Below, piece by piece: positions 1 to 8,449 of a stretch of 64,000 bases of DNA. This DNA is from Abditibacteriota bacterium (GTDB lineage Bacteria > Armatimonadota > UBA5829). The notes under the pieces were generated by a model that did no database searches, was not told where the DNA came from, and worked only from the letters and a program-made list of their open reading frames with translations. Location of the stretch: the NCBI GenBank assembly GCA_017445025.1, contig JAFSVJ010000031.1, positions 1 to 64,000 on the forward strand. Reading direction: 5' to 3'. The position numbers were made by a program, and so were the translations under genes. Positions within the stretch are counted from its first letter, which is position 1. Each line of letters begins with the position of its first letter.

Positions 1-1
1 T

Positions 2-205
2 GAAGCCTGTCATGATATAATTAACAAATACAAATGGCACTTGGCAACATTTGAAAAGCCTATTGACAAATACCCGAAAAATGTTCATATCTATTGGGCA
101 GAGCAGAATTTGGACGCCATTGCCGAAAAGGTTATTGAGATTTTGAAGATTAACCCCTCTCAAAAACAACACATCTACATCCCCGCAATAATCCACAGCA
201 GATAA
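2..205 (+). CDS. C-terminal end of an unrecognised protein (partial)
   Basis: Open from the window edge in one frame to a TAA at 203-205, giving the last 67 residues of a protein. Visible features are an alternating strand-helix pattern with NVHIYWAEQN followed by a helix (LDAIAEKVIEILK), as at the C-terminus of many alpha/beta enzymes. I do not recognise the family. It runs on the same strand as the glycosidase-like genes that follow, but a hairpin repeat (218-280) lies between them, so a shared transcript is uncertain. Confidence 0.6.
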   Translation, partial: EACHDIINKYKWHLATFEKPIDKYPKNVHIYWAEQNLDAIAEKVIEILKINPSQKQHIYIPAIIHSR

Positions 206-217
206 AAATGCAAAACA

Positions 218-280
218 CTGTCCCCCTAAGCCGAAGGCTTGGGGGGGTGGCATTGGCGGAGCCAATGACGGGGGGATGGA
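218..280 (+). repeat. Double-hairpin element, family A, copy 1
   Basis: Skeleton CTGTCCCCCTA - stem 1 (AAGCC/GGCTT) - GGGGGGTGG - stem 2 (ATTGGC/GCCAAT) - GACGGGGGGATGGA. It begins 13 nt after the upstream stop codon. No T-run follows, so it is not a standard intrinsic terminator. Confidence 0.85.
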
Positions 281-362
281 GATTTAATTCATAATAAATT
301 CTTAGAAATTTATTTCATAAATTTAGTTTTTTTATTCCTTAGTTTGAAAAAGGAGATAAAAA

Positions 363-2606
363 ATGTCTTTTTTTGTCACAATATTATTAATAACTTTAAC
401 TTTTTTTTCATCTTCAATTCTATATAGTCAAAATATGAATGTAGAAATAAACAATTTAACCTATAACATAATAGAAACAAAATCTTTTAAATATAATAAA
501 ATAATTTTCAAAGATACAGGTTTTGAGATTTTTGTCACTCCGAATATTAAAAACGGTTACAAATCATACAATCTAAGAGTTATTAATACAGACCAAGATA
601 AAGATAAATCTGCTATTATTTCAATTATTTATCAAACAAAAGGGGATCATTTGACCTGGTATTATGATGTTAATGCACAAACTGACTGTGAAATAGGAAA
701 TACCTATTTTGAGCAGGATTACAAACATCCCGCAAACCCTGATTTTGAGTTTTCATCTTGGCCCACGTTTATAAACGGACGGCGAGAAACACCTCTTCCC
801 ATAGGAGTTATATCAAGTAAAAATAAATCTCTCATTATGGGATATTTTTTGGATGAGCCTCGAGTTTACAGAATCAAATATACCCAAAACCAAAATCAAG
901 GGGAAATGAGATTTGAGGTTGATCTTGGTTTTTCTTCGTTTACCAAAGAGCCGAATGTGGCTGATTTTACTTTTTTTATTGAAGAAAAACCTACCCCCAC
1001 CACTTTTCGAGAAGCACTAAAAGAGTATTATAATAAATGTCCACAATACTTTGAAGATAAAAATTTTCTCGGCAGTGGTAGAGAACATGGTCAATGGACC
1101 TTGTGGATGCAGAAAAATGTTTTTGCGCCTTGGGATTTTCAAATAGGATACAACCAAATACAAGGAAACAGGGAAGAGCTTGAGAATGAGGGGTTAGGCA
1201 AATGGCAAGAGCCTGTTTTGTCATATACCGAGCCTTGGGGTATTTATCAATTATTCCCCGCAAATGATGGTTTTAAAAGAGAATATCAAGCATTTTGTTA
1301 TAATCCCATAAATACTCAAGATATGTTAAAAGTTATCAAAAACCATGCTGACGCCGAGTCTTCCTTGATTGACCCTTATATATATAATGTGTCCGAATCT
1401 GAAGCGGGAAAGTGTGCTTTGGACACTTCTGTATACAGAAATCCTTTAGGGGACTTGTGTTCCTATCATTGGTTTGAGTGCTATAATTTAAGAGATAAGG
1501 AAGAGTGGGGGGAACCTCTTCAATATTCCATGGTTATTGTCAATTCCAACCCTGCACTGCCTCATCCTAATAGATTTGACCTGTCTATGAAAGAATGTGA
1601 TATAAAAGGTTTTGACGGTTATCAGTTAGACAGTCTCAATGAGTTTTGCGGGCAACATGTGGATAATTACAGAAAAGAGCATTGGAGATATGAGGATATA
1701 CCTTTATGTTATGGTGCAGACACCAAATTACCTTGCCAAAGCCATATATTTGAAAACATACAGTATTTAAGAGCTTTAAGAGAAAAAGCAGATAAAAATG
1801 GTATGAGCATAATAGCTTCCAACACATGGCATCCTTGCATAACTTTTTCAGCTCCTTTTTTAGACGGTATAGGTGCGGGAGAAGGAGAAGTTAACTTTAA
1901 CATAGACGACAGGTGGTTTATGCTTATAAGGCAATTGGTTCCTTATAAAATAATCTCCTATCTTGACTATTCATTTATGACGGGAGACAATCAAGATCTT
2001 ATAATGATTCTTAACAGATACACGGGAGGTAATAAAACCACTTCGGACTTTTCATTATCTGAAATAAAAATGGAGAGATTATTATTCTTTGGAATATGGC
2101 CCGGCACAGGGAACGGTTGGAATGATCCGAATTTGGTAGAAGGCATAAGACCTCTTTATCAAAAATATATGCCACTGTTTAGGGAAATTTCTCAGGCCGG
2201 TTATGAGCCTGTTCAAAATGCCGAATCTGACAATGAATACTGCAAGATAGAACGTTATGGCACATTATCAAAGGGAACTCTTTTATATACCATAAGAAAT
2301 TACAAAAACAATTCTGAGAGTTATGAAATAAAGTTGATTGATTATCCTAAGGATATTGTTCTATATAATCTAAAAACTCTTAAGCCTATAAATTATAGTA
2401 TAAAAGGGAATGATATTATATTTAATCTTACTCTTAAAGGATTGGAAACGGGAGTTGTTAGAGTATTTAATAAATCTGACCTTTACGATTATAAACTTAA
2501 AATGGCAAAAAAACAAATTAATAATCTTTATAAACTTGTTCTTCAAGATAATTTTTGGAGTGGGGAAGAGGATAATGTAAAGATAAGAAATATGGTTAAA
2601 AAATAA
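363..2606 (+). CDS. Secreted TIM-barrel glycosidase-like protein, C-terminal tail lost to a stop codon
   Basis: 747 residues. A signal peptide (hydrophobic residues 3-19) is followed by a beta-rich N-terminal region, then a probable (beta/alpha)8 barrel carrying FDGYQLDSL, SNTWHP and IGAGEGE, then PGTGNGW and a C-terminal beta domain. It is clearly paralogous to the next gene (shared GREHG-WTLWM, NVFAPWDF, SYTEPWG, YQKYMPLF). The start has a good ribosome site (AAAGGAG, 8-nt spacing). The exact glycoside hydrolase family is not recognised; a DUF6259- or GH36/GH31-like clan member is possible. The reading frame continues past the TAA at 2604-2606 into sequence matching the paralogue's tail, so the gene has lost about 43 residues. 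An extracellular role in glycan breakdown is inferred. Confidence 0.7.
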   Translation: MSFFVTILLITLTFFSSSILYSQNMNVEINNLTYNIIETKSFKYNKIIFKDTGFEIFVTPNIKNGYKSYNLRVINTDQDKDKSAIISIIYQTKGDHLTWYYDVNAQTDCEIGNTYFEQDYKHPANPDFEFSSWPTFINGRRETPLPIGVISSKNKSLIMGYFLDEPRVYRIKYTQNQNQGEMRFEVDLGFSSFTKEPNVADFTFFIEEKPTPTTFREALKEYYNKCPQYFEDKNFLGSGREHGQWTLWMQKNVFAPWDFQIGYNQIQGNREELENEGLGKWQEPVLSYTEPWGIYQLFPANDGFKREYQAFCYNPINTQDMLKVIKNHADAESSLIDPYIYNVSESEAGKCALDTSVYRNPLGDLCSYHWFECYNLRDKEEWGEPLQYSMVIVNSNPALPHPNRFDLSMKECDIKGFDGYQLDSLNEFCGQHVDNYRKEHWRYEDIPLCYGADTKLPCQSHIFENIQYLRALREKADKNGMSIIASNTWHPCITFSAPFLDGIGAGEGEVNFNIDDRWFMLIRQLVPYKIISYLDYSFMTGDNQDLIMILNRYTGGNKTTSDFSLSEIKMERLLFFGIWPGTGNGWNDPNLVEGIRPLYQKYMPLFREISQAGYEPVQNAESDNEYCKIERYGTLSKGTLLYTIRNYKNNSESYEIKLIDYPKDIVLYNLKTLKPINYSIKGNDIIFNLTLKGLETGVVRVFNKSDLYDYKLKMAKKQINNLYKLVLQDNFWSGEEDNVKIRNMVKK

Positions 2607-2738
2607 GAATTATATGATATAAAATCCGCTATCCTCTATTGTCAATCTTTATTATTAGCTATAAACAATCTCTCCGGAAGAAGTAAAGATGAAGCGGAAT
2701 TTTTACTAAAGGATGCACTTAAATATTTATCTATGTGA
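2607..2738 (+). other. Untranslated remnant of the C-terminal tail of the preceding gene
   Basis: In the same frame as the preceding gene, directly after its TAA, 43 sense codons run to a TGA at 2736-2738. They encode a helical segment ending DALKYLSM, which matches the end of the downstream paralogue (ETALKYLVGN) with similar spacing. A single nonsense codon therefore separates the gene from its original tail. The segment could still be made by readthrough. Confidence 0.7.
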
Positions 2739-2746
2739 GGTGTGAT

Positions 2747-5086
2747 ATGTTAAAATGGACTTTTGTAATACTCTTATTGCTTTTGAGTATGATTAGTTTT
2801 TCTTTTGAAAAATATGAGCTCACACTTTTAGATCCAAAGACCAATGTCTTTGAGACTAAAACTTTTGATTTTAACAAATCAGAGATTATTTTTGAAAAAC
2901 TTAAGTATAAGGTGACACTTGATAAAAATAAATATCACAATTATGATACTGCTCTGGTAACTCTTGAAAATCTGTCTTTTGAAAAGGATAGAGCTTTGGT
3001 TGCCAAAGTTCACATATTTAGTAGCAAGACTGGTTATAACTGGCATTACGATGTGACCAAATCTACACTATGCGAGCCCGGAAAAACCTATTTTGAATGT
3101 GATTATTATTCAGATGATGAGCCTACATATAATCCCTGGGTAATTGACCTTAACGGACGCTCACAATCTGTTCTTCCAGTAAGTGTAATATCCAAAAGTG
3201 ATTCTTCTGTTATCTGGGGCTATTTTTTAGACTCCCCCGGAGTATATAGAATGAAATACAGAGAAAGTGAACAAGGTGGTGTCATTGTTTTTGAAACGGA
3301 TTTAGGCTTTTCCGATAAGACAGATAAATTTCCCAATATAAATATGTTTAGATTTTTTATTGAAGAAAAAGATAATGAATTTGATATGCGTCACGCTTTA
3401 AAGGAATATTACCAAAATAATCCGGATTATTTTGAAGATAAAAATGTTTTGGGAAAGGGAAGAGAACACGGTGCTTGGACTTTGTGGATGAGAAGTAATG
3501 TTTTTGCACCTTGGGATTTTCATATAGCATATAATCAAATTCAATTAAAAAGAGAAGATGCGGAAAATAAAAAAACAGATGAGTGGCAAGGTCCCCTTAC
3601 AAGTTATACAGAGCCTTGGGGTTATTATCAAATGTTTCCCCCAAAGGAAGGATTTACAAAAACTCAAGATAACTTGGACCTTCACCAAGTTGAGTCTAAA
3701 GATATTTTAAGAATGCTTAAAAAGAGTAGTGAAGTAGATCCTTCTCTTATTGATACTTATGTTATTAATATGACTCAAAAAGTCTGTGCTGAAGTAGCCC
3801 TTAAGACAGCTATTTATTATAACCCCCAAGGAGATTTATGTTCATATAAATGGCAACCTTGTTATAATGCTCGTGAGATGACAAGAGAAGAAGAAATAGA
3901 AGCTTGGGGATATCCTTATTTTTATTCAATGATTGTAGAAAATTGTGATCCCGATATTGAAGGGTTTAACAGATATGATATGTCCCTTACAGAGTGTGAT
4001 TTGCCCAACTTTGACGGATATCAATTGGACAGCTTGGCAGATTTTGCTACTCACCAAGATAATTACAGAAAAGAACAATGGAAATATGCGGATATTCCTT
4101 TGTCTTTTGGTGCTGAAACAAAGGAAGTGACTCAGCCACATTATTATAATTGTTTGGAGTATTTATATAAATTAAGAAAGCATGCGGACGAGCAAAACAG
4201 AGTCATTGCCTCAAATACATGGATGCCCTTTATAACATTTAGTGCTCCTTATTTGGATTATATAGGGGCCGGTGAAAGTGACGTTACTCAGTATCCTTTT
4301 AGATGGTATTATGCCATGAGAAGCCTTGTTCCCTATAAAAATCTTTCTTACTTGGATTATTCCATACAAATGAATGATTGCGACTATCCCGAAAATATAC
4401 CTGTGAAAATGGAAAAAATGTTGTTTTTGGGAGTGTGGCCCGGAACTGGAAACGGTTGGCATTTCCCTGAGAAAGTAGAGGCTATAAGACCTTATTATCA
4501 AAAATATATGCCTTTATTTAAATATATATCTGAAGCCGGTTGGGAACCTGTCACTGAGGCTTACAGTCCTAACAGTGATATTGAAATTGAAAGATTTGGT
4601 AATTTAGATAAAGGGAATATGTATTTAACTGTCCGAAATTCAAAGGGAGAGTTGGGGGATGTGATTTTAAAGACAGATAAAGAAGTTGTAGTATATAATA
4701 TGAAACTGTTTTTGCCTATTCCTTATAAAAGGCTCTCTTCCCAAGAAATAAGTTTTAGCCTTTTACCAAGAAAGGGAACAACTGAGGTTGTAAAAGTAGC
4801 TTATAAAGAGGATTTAGATGCATTTTTATTAAAGGAAGCAAAGCATTACATAAACTTGCTAAATGATTTAACAGATACTAAACAAGTTTGGAGTGACGAC
4901 GAAAGCTTTAAGCCTGTGAAAGAAATTGTTCAAGATAAATGTTTAGATGTTGAATCTCTTTCAAGAGATGAATGTATCAGTCTTTGCAATAAAATTCTTC
5001 CTAATGTTAAAAATGTTGAAGGGAAATGTGGCGTTGAGGCAACATATCTTATTGAAACCGCTTTAAAATATTTGGTAGGTAATTAA
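2747..5086 (+). CDS. Secreted TIM-barrel glycosidase-like protein, full-length paralogue
   Basis: 779 residues from ATG 2747. GTGAGG at 2735-2740 serves as the ribosome site, which makes this start better than the GTG at 2735. Hydrophobic signal peptide (residues 4-18). Same architecture and motifs as the gene before it: GREHGAWTLWM, NVFAPWDFH, FDGYQLDSLADF, SNTWMPFITFSAP, YIGAGESD, WPGTGNGWH. It has an additional C-terminal helical tail with four cysteines (DKCLDVES..DECISLCN..EGKCGVEA). The stop abuts the ATG of the UroD-like gene at 5087, indicating one transcript. The family is probably a glycoside hydrolase of unassigned class and the substrate is unknown. Confidence 0.75.
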   Translation: MLKWTFVILLLLLSMISFSFEKYELTLLDPKTNVFETKTFDFNKSEIIFEKLKYKVTLDKNKYHNYDTALVTLENLSFEKDRALVAKVHIFSSKTGYNWHYDVTKSTLCEPGKTYFECDYYSDDEPTYNPWVIDLNGRSQSVLPVSVISKSDSSVIWGYFLDSPGVYRMKYRESEQGGVIVFETDLGFSDKTDKFPNINMFRFFIEEKDNEFDMRHALKEYYQNNPDYFEDKNVLGKGREHGAWTLWMRSNVFAPWDFHIAYNQIQLKREDAENKKTDEWQGPLTSYTEPWGYYQMFPPKEGFTKTQDNLDLHQVESKDILRMLKKSSEVDPSLIDTYVINMTQKVCAEVALKTAIYYNPQGDLCSYKWQPCYNAREMTREEEIEAWGYPYFYSMIVENCDPDIEGFNRYDMSLTECDLPNFDGYQLDSLADFATHQDNYRKEQWKYADIPLSFGAETKEVTQPHYYNCLEYLYKLRKHADEQNRVIASNTWMPFITFSAPYLDYIGAGESDVTQYPFRWYYAMRSLVPYKNLSYLDYSIQMNDCDYPENIPVKMEKMLFLGVWPGTGNGWHFPEKVEAIRPYYQKYMPLFKYISEAGWEPVTEAYSPNSDIEIERFGNLDKGNMYLTVRNSKGELGDVILKTDKEVVVYNMKLFLPIPYKRLSSQEISFSLLPRKGTTEVVKVAYKEDLDAFLLKEAKHYINLLNDLTDTKQVWSDDESFKPVKEIVQDKCLDVESLSRDECISLCNKILPNVKNVEGKCGVEATYLIETALKYLVGN

Positions 5087-6088
5087 ATGACAAGCAGAGA
5101 GAGAGTTTTAAAGACATTAAACCACGAGCCTGTGGACAGAGCTCCAAGACATTTGTGGACATTGCCTTATTTAAAGGCTGATTTAAATAGATTTTTTGAA
5201 AGATTTCCCGATGATTTTACCGGTCCCGACTTTTCATACGGAAAGAGCAGATATGCGCAGGGAACATTCTTTATGCCACCGGGGTATGTGGATGATTTTG
5301 GTGCGCAGTGGCATGTTACCGGATACGGTGTTACGGGAGAGGTTCGAAACTCTCCTTTGTTTGATTGGTCAGGCCTTGACACATACGAATTTCCTTGGGA
5401 AATGTTGAAGGAAGCTGATTTTAGCAGAGTAAACGAGAGTTGTGCTAAAACCGATAAATTTGTCCTTGCGGGAAGTTTGTCCAGACCTTTTGAAAGGCTT
5501 CAGTTTTTTAGAGGAACAGAAAATCTGTATATGGATCTCGCTTATGGTGATGAGAGAATTTTCAAACTTATTGATATGATGCAAGAGTTTAACTTGGCTG
5601 AAATGGAGATGTGGGCAAAGACGGATGTGGACGGTGTGTCTTTTATGGACGACTGGGGCTCACAGACATCACTTTTGATTAGTCCTAAAATGTGGCGAGA
5701 GATTTTTAAACCTTTGTATAAATCCTATTGTGATATTTTAAGGAGTGCAGGTAAGAAAGTCTTTTTCCACTCTGACGGTTATATTAGGTCTATTTATCCC
5801 GATTTGATTGAGATAGGAATTGACGCTGTTAACAGTCAACTTTTCTGTATGGATATAGAAGAAATAGGTGAAAGCTTTGCCGGAAAGATAACCTTTTGGG
5901 GTGAGATAGACAGACAGAATATAATACCCTTTGGCACAGAAGAAGATGCTCGCATAGCAGTCAGACGAGTGAGAAAAGCTCTCGATAAGGGCAATGGTGG
6001 TGTTATTGCTGAGGTGGAATGGGGCCACGATGCCAAAGAAGAGAATATATATGCTATATATGAAGAGTGGGAGAAAGAAAGTCTTTAA
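5087..6088 (+). CDS. Uroporphyrinogen decarboxylase (UroD/MtaA/CmuA) family protein
   Basis: 333 residues, UroD-superfamily TIM barrel. It opens with the typical TSRERVLKTLNHEPVDRAPR; later it has FMDDWGSQTSLLISPKMWREIFKP and FHSDGYIRSIYPDLIEIGIDAVN. These are the signatures of the corrinoid-methyltransferase-like branch found in many anaerobes rather than of true HemE, which lacks the FHSDG/GIDAVN form. It has no signal peptide, so it is cytosolic. It starts directly at the stop codon of the secreted glycosidase-like gene, suggesting co-translation and a linked pathway. The substrate, perhaps a methylated or decarboxylated small molecule released from glycans, is unknown. Confidence 0.8.
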   Translation: MTSRERVLKTLNHEPVDRAPRHLWTLPYLKADLNRFFERFPDDFTGPDFSYGKSRYAQGTFFMPPGYVDDFGAQWHVTGYGVTGEVRNSPLFDWSGLDTYEFPWEMLKEADFSRVNESCAKTDKFVLAGSLSRPFERLQFFRGTENLYMDLAYGDERIFKLIDMMQEFNLAEMEMWAKTDVDGVSFMDDWGSQTSLLISPKMWREIFKPLYKSYCDILRSAGKKVFFHSDGYIRSIYPDLIEIGIDAVNSQLFCMDIEEIGESFAGKITFWGEIDRQNIIPFGTEEDARIAVRRVRKALDKGNGGVIAEVEWGHDAKEENIYAIYEEWEKESL

Positions 6089-6479
6089 ATTACCAAAAAA
6101 GACAATTTTTAATAGAAAAATATATGAGTGTATGAGCAAAATTTTATGGTAAGCTAATTTTAGCCGAGCGAGTAGCTCGGCGGTGTATTTGGCTTTATTT
6201 TTCAATAAAATGGTGTTTCGAATTTATTCGGAGCCTCATTTTATTAGGAAAATATGCCAAAGACAAAAATGCGTCACCAAAAATTTTGACGAATAACACG
6301 AATAATTATTTTTCGTATATTAAAAATTAGGATTTTTTAGGGAATTTAAAGACTTTCTTTGAAAAAACGAATTTGCGAAGCAAATTCCAACCTTTCCCCA
6401 TTTGTTTGCCAAAAACTCCCGGAACTTTCTGGCAATTTACTCACATTTCTCCTTACACTTTTTGAGAAAATGTTTTTAA
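6089..6479. other. Gene-free stretch with two short hairpins
   Basis: 390 bases without a convincing gene. Two perfect hairpins are present: GCCGAGC/GCTCGGC at 6163-6181 and GAATTTGC-GAA-GCAAATTC at 6369-6387. The second uses the same stem and GAA-loop style as stem 2 of the family A repeats but lacks their G/C flanks. Neither has an immediate T-run. Confidence 0.5.
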
Positions 6480-6508
6480 TTGACATTTGTTTTGAAGTAT
6501 GGTATAAT
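6480..6508 (+). promoter_or_regulatory. Sigma-A-type promoter for the DUF805 gene
   Basis: TTGACA at 6480-6485, 17-bp spacer, TATAAT at 6503-6508: an exact consensus match. Transcription would start near 6515, so translation must begin at ATG 6534 and not at the upstream in-frame codon. Confidence 0.85.
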
Positions 6509-6533
6509 TATTGTAATACTTAGAGAGGGCATT

Positions 6534-7310
6534 ATGAGAAAGTTTTTTGATATAAACATTCCTTTCAACAGGTTACAGTTTAATTCTTGTTTTTTTGGAT
6601 TATTGTTATTTGTTTTATTATTATTCTTAGTTTTAAGTAAAATTGATTCTACAGGCGAGAGTATAAAAGCTTGGTATGTTTTTAATTATATATTAGGTTT
6701 TAGTCCTATTTTGGTTTTTGTGGCATTGTATAAAAGATTAAAGGATTTGAATAAGAAAAATACTTTTATTTTTAATTGTTTATTTGGATGTAGTTTGTTT
6801 ACTCTAGGTTTATTATTGCATATTATTATTAGTAGTAATATTAGTAATATTAGATTAAGTAGAGTTATATTTATAATCTTTAATGTCATTTCTTTACTTA
6901 TTGCATTATATCTGCTTCTTTTAGCTATATTTGTTAAGGGAAACAATGATGATTATGATTGTTATAAACCTAAGTTTAGAAATATTTTTAATTTTAAGTT
7001 TTTTAAAAATTGGTTGGATTTTAAAGGAAAAGCTACGAGAAGTGATTTTTTTCTTTGCGGTATATTGATTTTGCTTTGGATTGTTCGCTATTTATTCCTT
7101 TTTTTTAATTGTGATGGTGTTATTTTATTGATAGTTGTCTTGTTTCCTATTTTAACATTATCTTGTGGCATAAGGCGACTGCGTGATATAGGTCTCTCAC
7201 CATGGCACTATTTAATTTTGTATGTGTTCCCCGTGAATGTGTTGTTATTAATTGTATTAATGTTTGGTGAAAGCGAAAAGCCAACCGAAAACGAAAAAGC
7301 CTCTCAATAG
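6534..7310 (+). CDS. DUF805-type multi-spanning membrane protein
   Basis: 258 residues, about seven hydrophobic segments. The C-terminal half matches the DUF805 pattern: WLDFKGKATRSDFF, then membrane helices, then IRRLRDIGLSPWHYL. The N-terminal half looks like a diverged second copy (FDINIPFNRLQF, then YKRLKDLN), so the protein is probably an internal duplication. Function is unknown for the family; it is an integral membrane protein. It stands alone between its own consensus promoter and its own terminator, whose loop-and-stem contains the stop codon. The C-terminus is charged and cytoplasmic-looking (ESEKPTENEK). Confidence 0.8.
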   Translation: MRKFFDINIPFNRLQFNSCFFGLLLFVLLLFLVLSKIDSTGESIKAWYVFNYILGFSPILVFVALYKRLKDLNKKNTFIFNCLFGCSLFTLGLLLHIIISSNISNIRLSRVIFIIFNVISLLIALYLLLLAIFVKGNNDDYDCYKPKFRNIFNFKFFKNWLDFKGKATRSDFFLCGILILLWIVRYLFLFFNCDGVILLIVVLFPILTLSCGIRRLRDIGLSPWHYLILYVFPVNVLLLIVLMFGESEKPTENEKASQ

Positions 7311-7323
7311 AGAGGCCTTTTTT
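7299..7323 (+). terminator. Intrinsic terminator overlapping the DUF805 stop codon
   Basis: GCCTCTC (7299-7305), loop AATA, GAGAGGC (7310-7316), then a run of six T. The TAG stop codon (7308-7310) sits at the loop/stem edge, so the last codons of the gene form the left arm. Confidence 0.9.
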
Positions 7324-7342
7324 CTGTTCCCTTAAACTCAAA

Positions 7343-7385
7343 CCCCTAAAATTTCGCTTTGCTCAATTTTTGGGGACCCCTGAAA
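7343..7385 (+). repeat. Hairpin repeat, family D, diverged copy
   Basis: CCCCTAAAATT (7343-7353) pairs with AATTTTTGGGG (7365-7375), followed by ACCCCTGAAA. The layout matches two better-preserved tandem copies just upstream of rpoB (61262-61359). Confidence 0.55.
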
Positions 7386-7410
7386 GTGAAGCTTTTGGAA
7401 TTTCTGATTT

Positions 7411-8430
7411 TTATAAACTGTTGCCGGGGATGTAAGTAGGGGATAGTTTAATAATACCAACAGATTCCCCTTTTAGGAGTTTGTCCAAACACTCTAAAAG
7501 TATTTTAGCTGTTCTGTCGTGGTCTGATCCGAAACGATAAAACTCTGCGGGGTAGTTAAACTTTTTGTGAGTGTTGGCGAAGGTGATGATAGCCAAATCC
7601 TCCGGGATTTTTACATTATTCATATACAAATATGGAATTATAATGTCCAAAATTCCGTCATCTTGAATAAAAAGGGCATTGCTTCTCTTCGGGCTTTCAT
7701 ACCACTCTTTAAATTTATTAAAGGTATCTTCGTAATCATAGGATTTAATCTTTAGGCTTTCCTTGTCAGTCCAAGAGTCTGCTAATTTTTTCAAGTGTTC
7801 AAATTGCTGATTTCCCGCCTTTTGAATACTATCTTCTGTATATATGATAGCCGGATTATCATATCCCTTTTCTTTAAATAATTCTTTGGCTTTTATAAAT
7901 ATTTCATTATAGTCGATATATATGGCATTATCTCCATAAGGGATTATTGCGGAAAAATTAATTACCGGCACATCCATTTTCCCCATATCATAAGCCATAG
8001 TATTCACTATTGCCACAATTTCTTTTGAGAAGGGCTTTCGGAAGTAAGCGTCAATACTTTCCTTTATTTCGGCTATGGACTGTCCGTAACCTACAGCAAT
8101 AAGGGTGTCATATCCTCTGTTTTTGGCATATGTGTTAATGGATTTAATGAGGGTGGGATACCAAACAGTGGAAGAGATAAGGTTTTCAAAACGAACACAA
8201 ATACAAATAGTTCCTTTATATGCCGGCACTCTTGTGACATAGGAACCCAATCCATGTCGCTTTTCTATTATTCCTTCTGATGTTAAGCTTGTTAACACTT
8301 CCCTTATGGTAGACCTTCCGACATTATATTCGTTCATTAGGTCAAATTCTGTTGGCAGTCTGTCACCAAGTTGATATTTCTTCTCAATTATTTGATTTTT
8401 AATAGAATTATATATTTCTTTTGATTTCAT
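7411..8430 (-). CDS. GntR-family regulator with LacI-type sugar-sensing domain
   Basis: 339 residues. Residues 1-66 form a GntR winged helix-turn-helix (LGDRLPTEFDLMNEYNVGRSTIREVLTSLTSEGIIEKRHGLGSYVTR is the classic span). The rest is a periplasmic-binding-protein-like effector domain of the LacI/AraR type (ALFIQDDGILDIIIPYLYMNNVKIPEDLAIITFAN). This architecture is that of AraR-like sugar repressors. It is the last gene of the minus-strand run and starts 19 bases after the GH78 gene ends, so it probably senses a rhamnose-containing or related sugar and controls this operon. The ribosome site is weak. Confidence 0.85.
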   Translation of the reverse strand: MKSKEIYNSIKNQIIEKKYQLGDRLPTEFDLMNEYNVGRSTIREVLTSLTSEGIIEKRHGLGSYVTRVPAYKGTICICVRFENLISSTVWYPTLIKSINTYAKNRGYDTLIAVGYGQSIAEIKESIDAYFRKPFSKEIVAIVNTMAYDMGKMDVPVINFSAIIPYGDNAIYIDYNEIFIKAKELFKEKGYDNPAIIYTEDSIQKAGNQQFEHLKKLADSWTDKESLKIKSYDYEDTFNKFKEWYESPKRSNALFIQDDGILDIIIPYLYMNNVKIPEDLAIITFANTHKKFNYPAEFYRFGSDHDRTAKILLECLDKLLKGESVGIIKLSPTYIPGNSL

Positions 8431-8449
8431 TATTTATTCCGGTTTAATA

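Noticed and set aside
218-280. Family A elements as intrinsic terminators
   Set aside because: Most copies end in GACGGGGGGATGGA without a T-run, occur in both orientations, and two lie inside coding sequence. Only copy 4 ends in T's.
2604-2606. TAA as a recoded sense codon
   Set aside because: TAA, TGA and TAG all end many genes in this window and no recoding signal is visible; a plain nonsense mutation is simpler.
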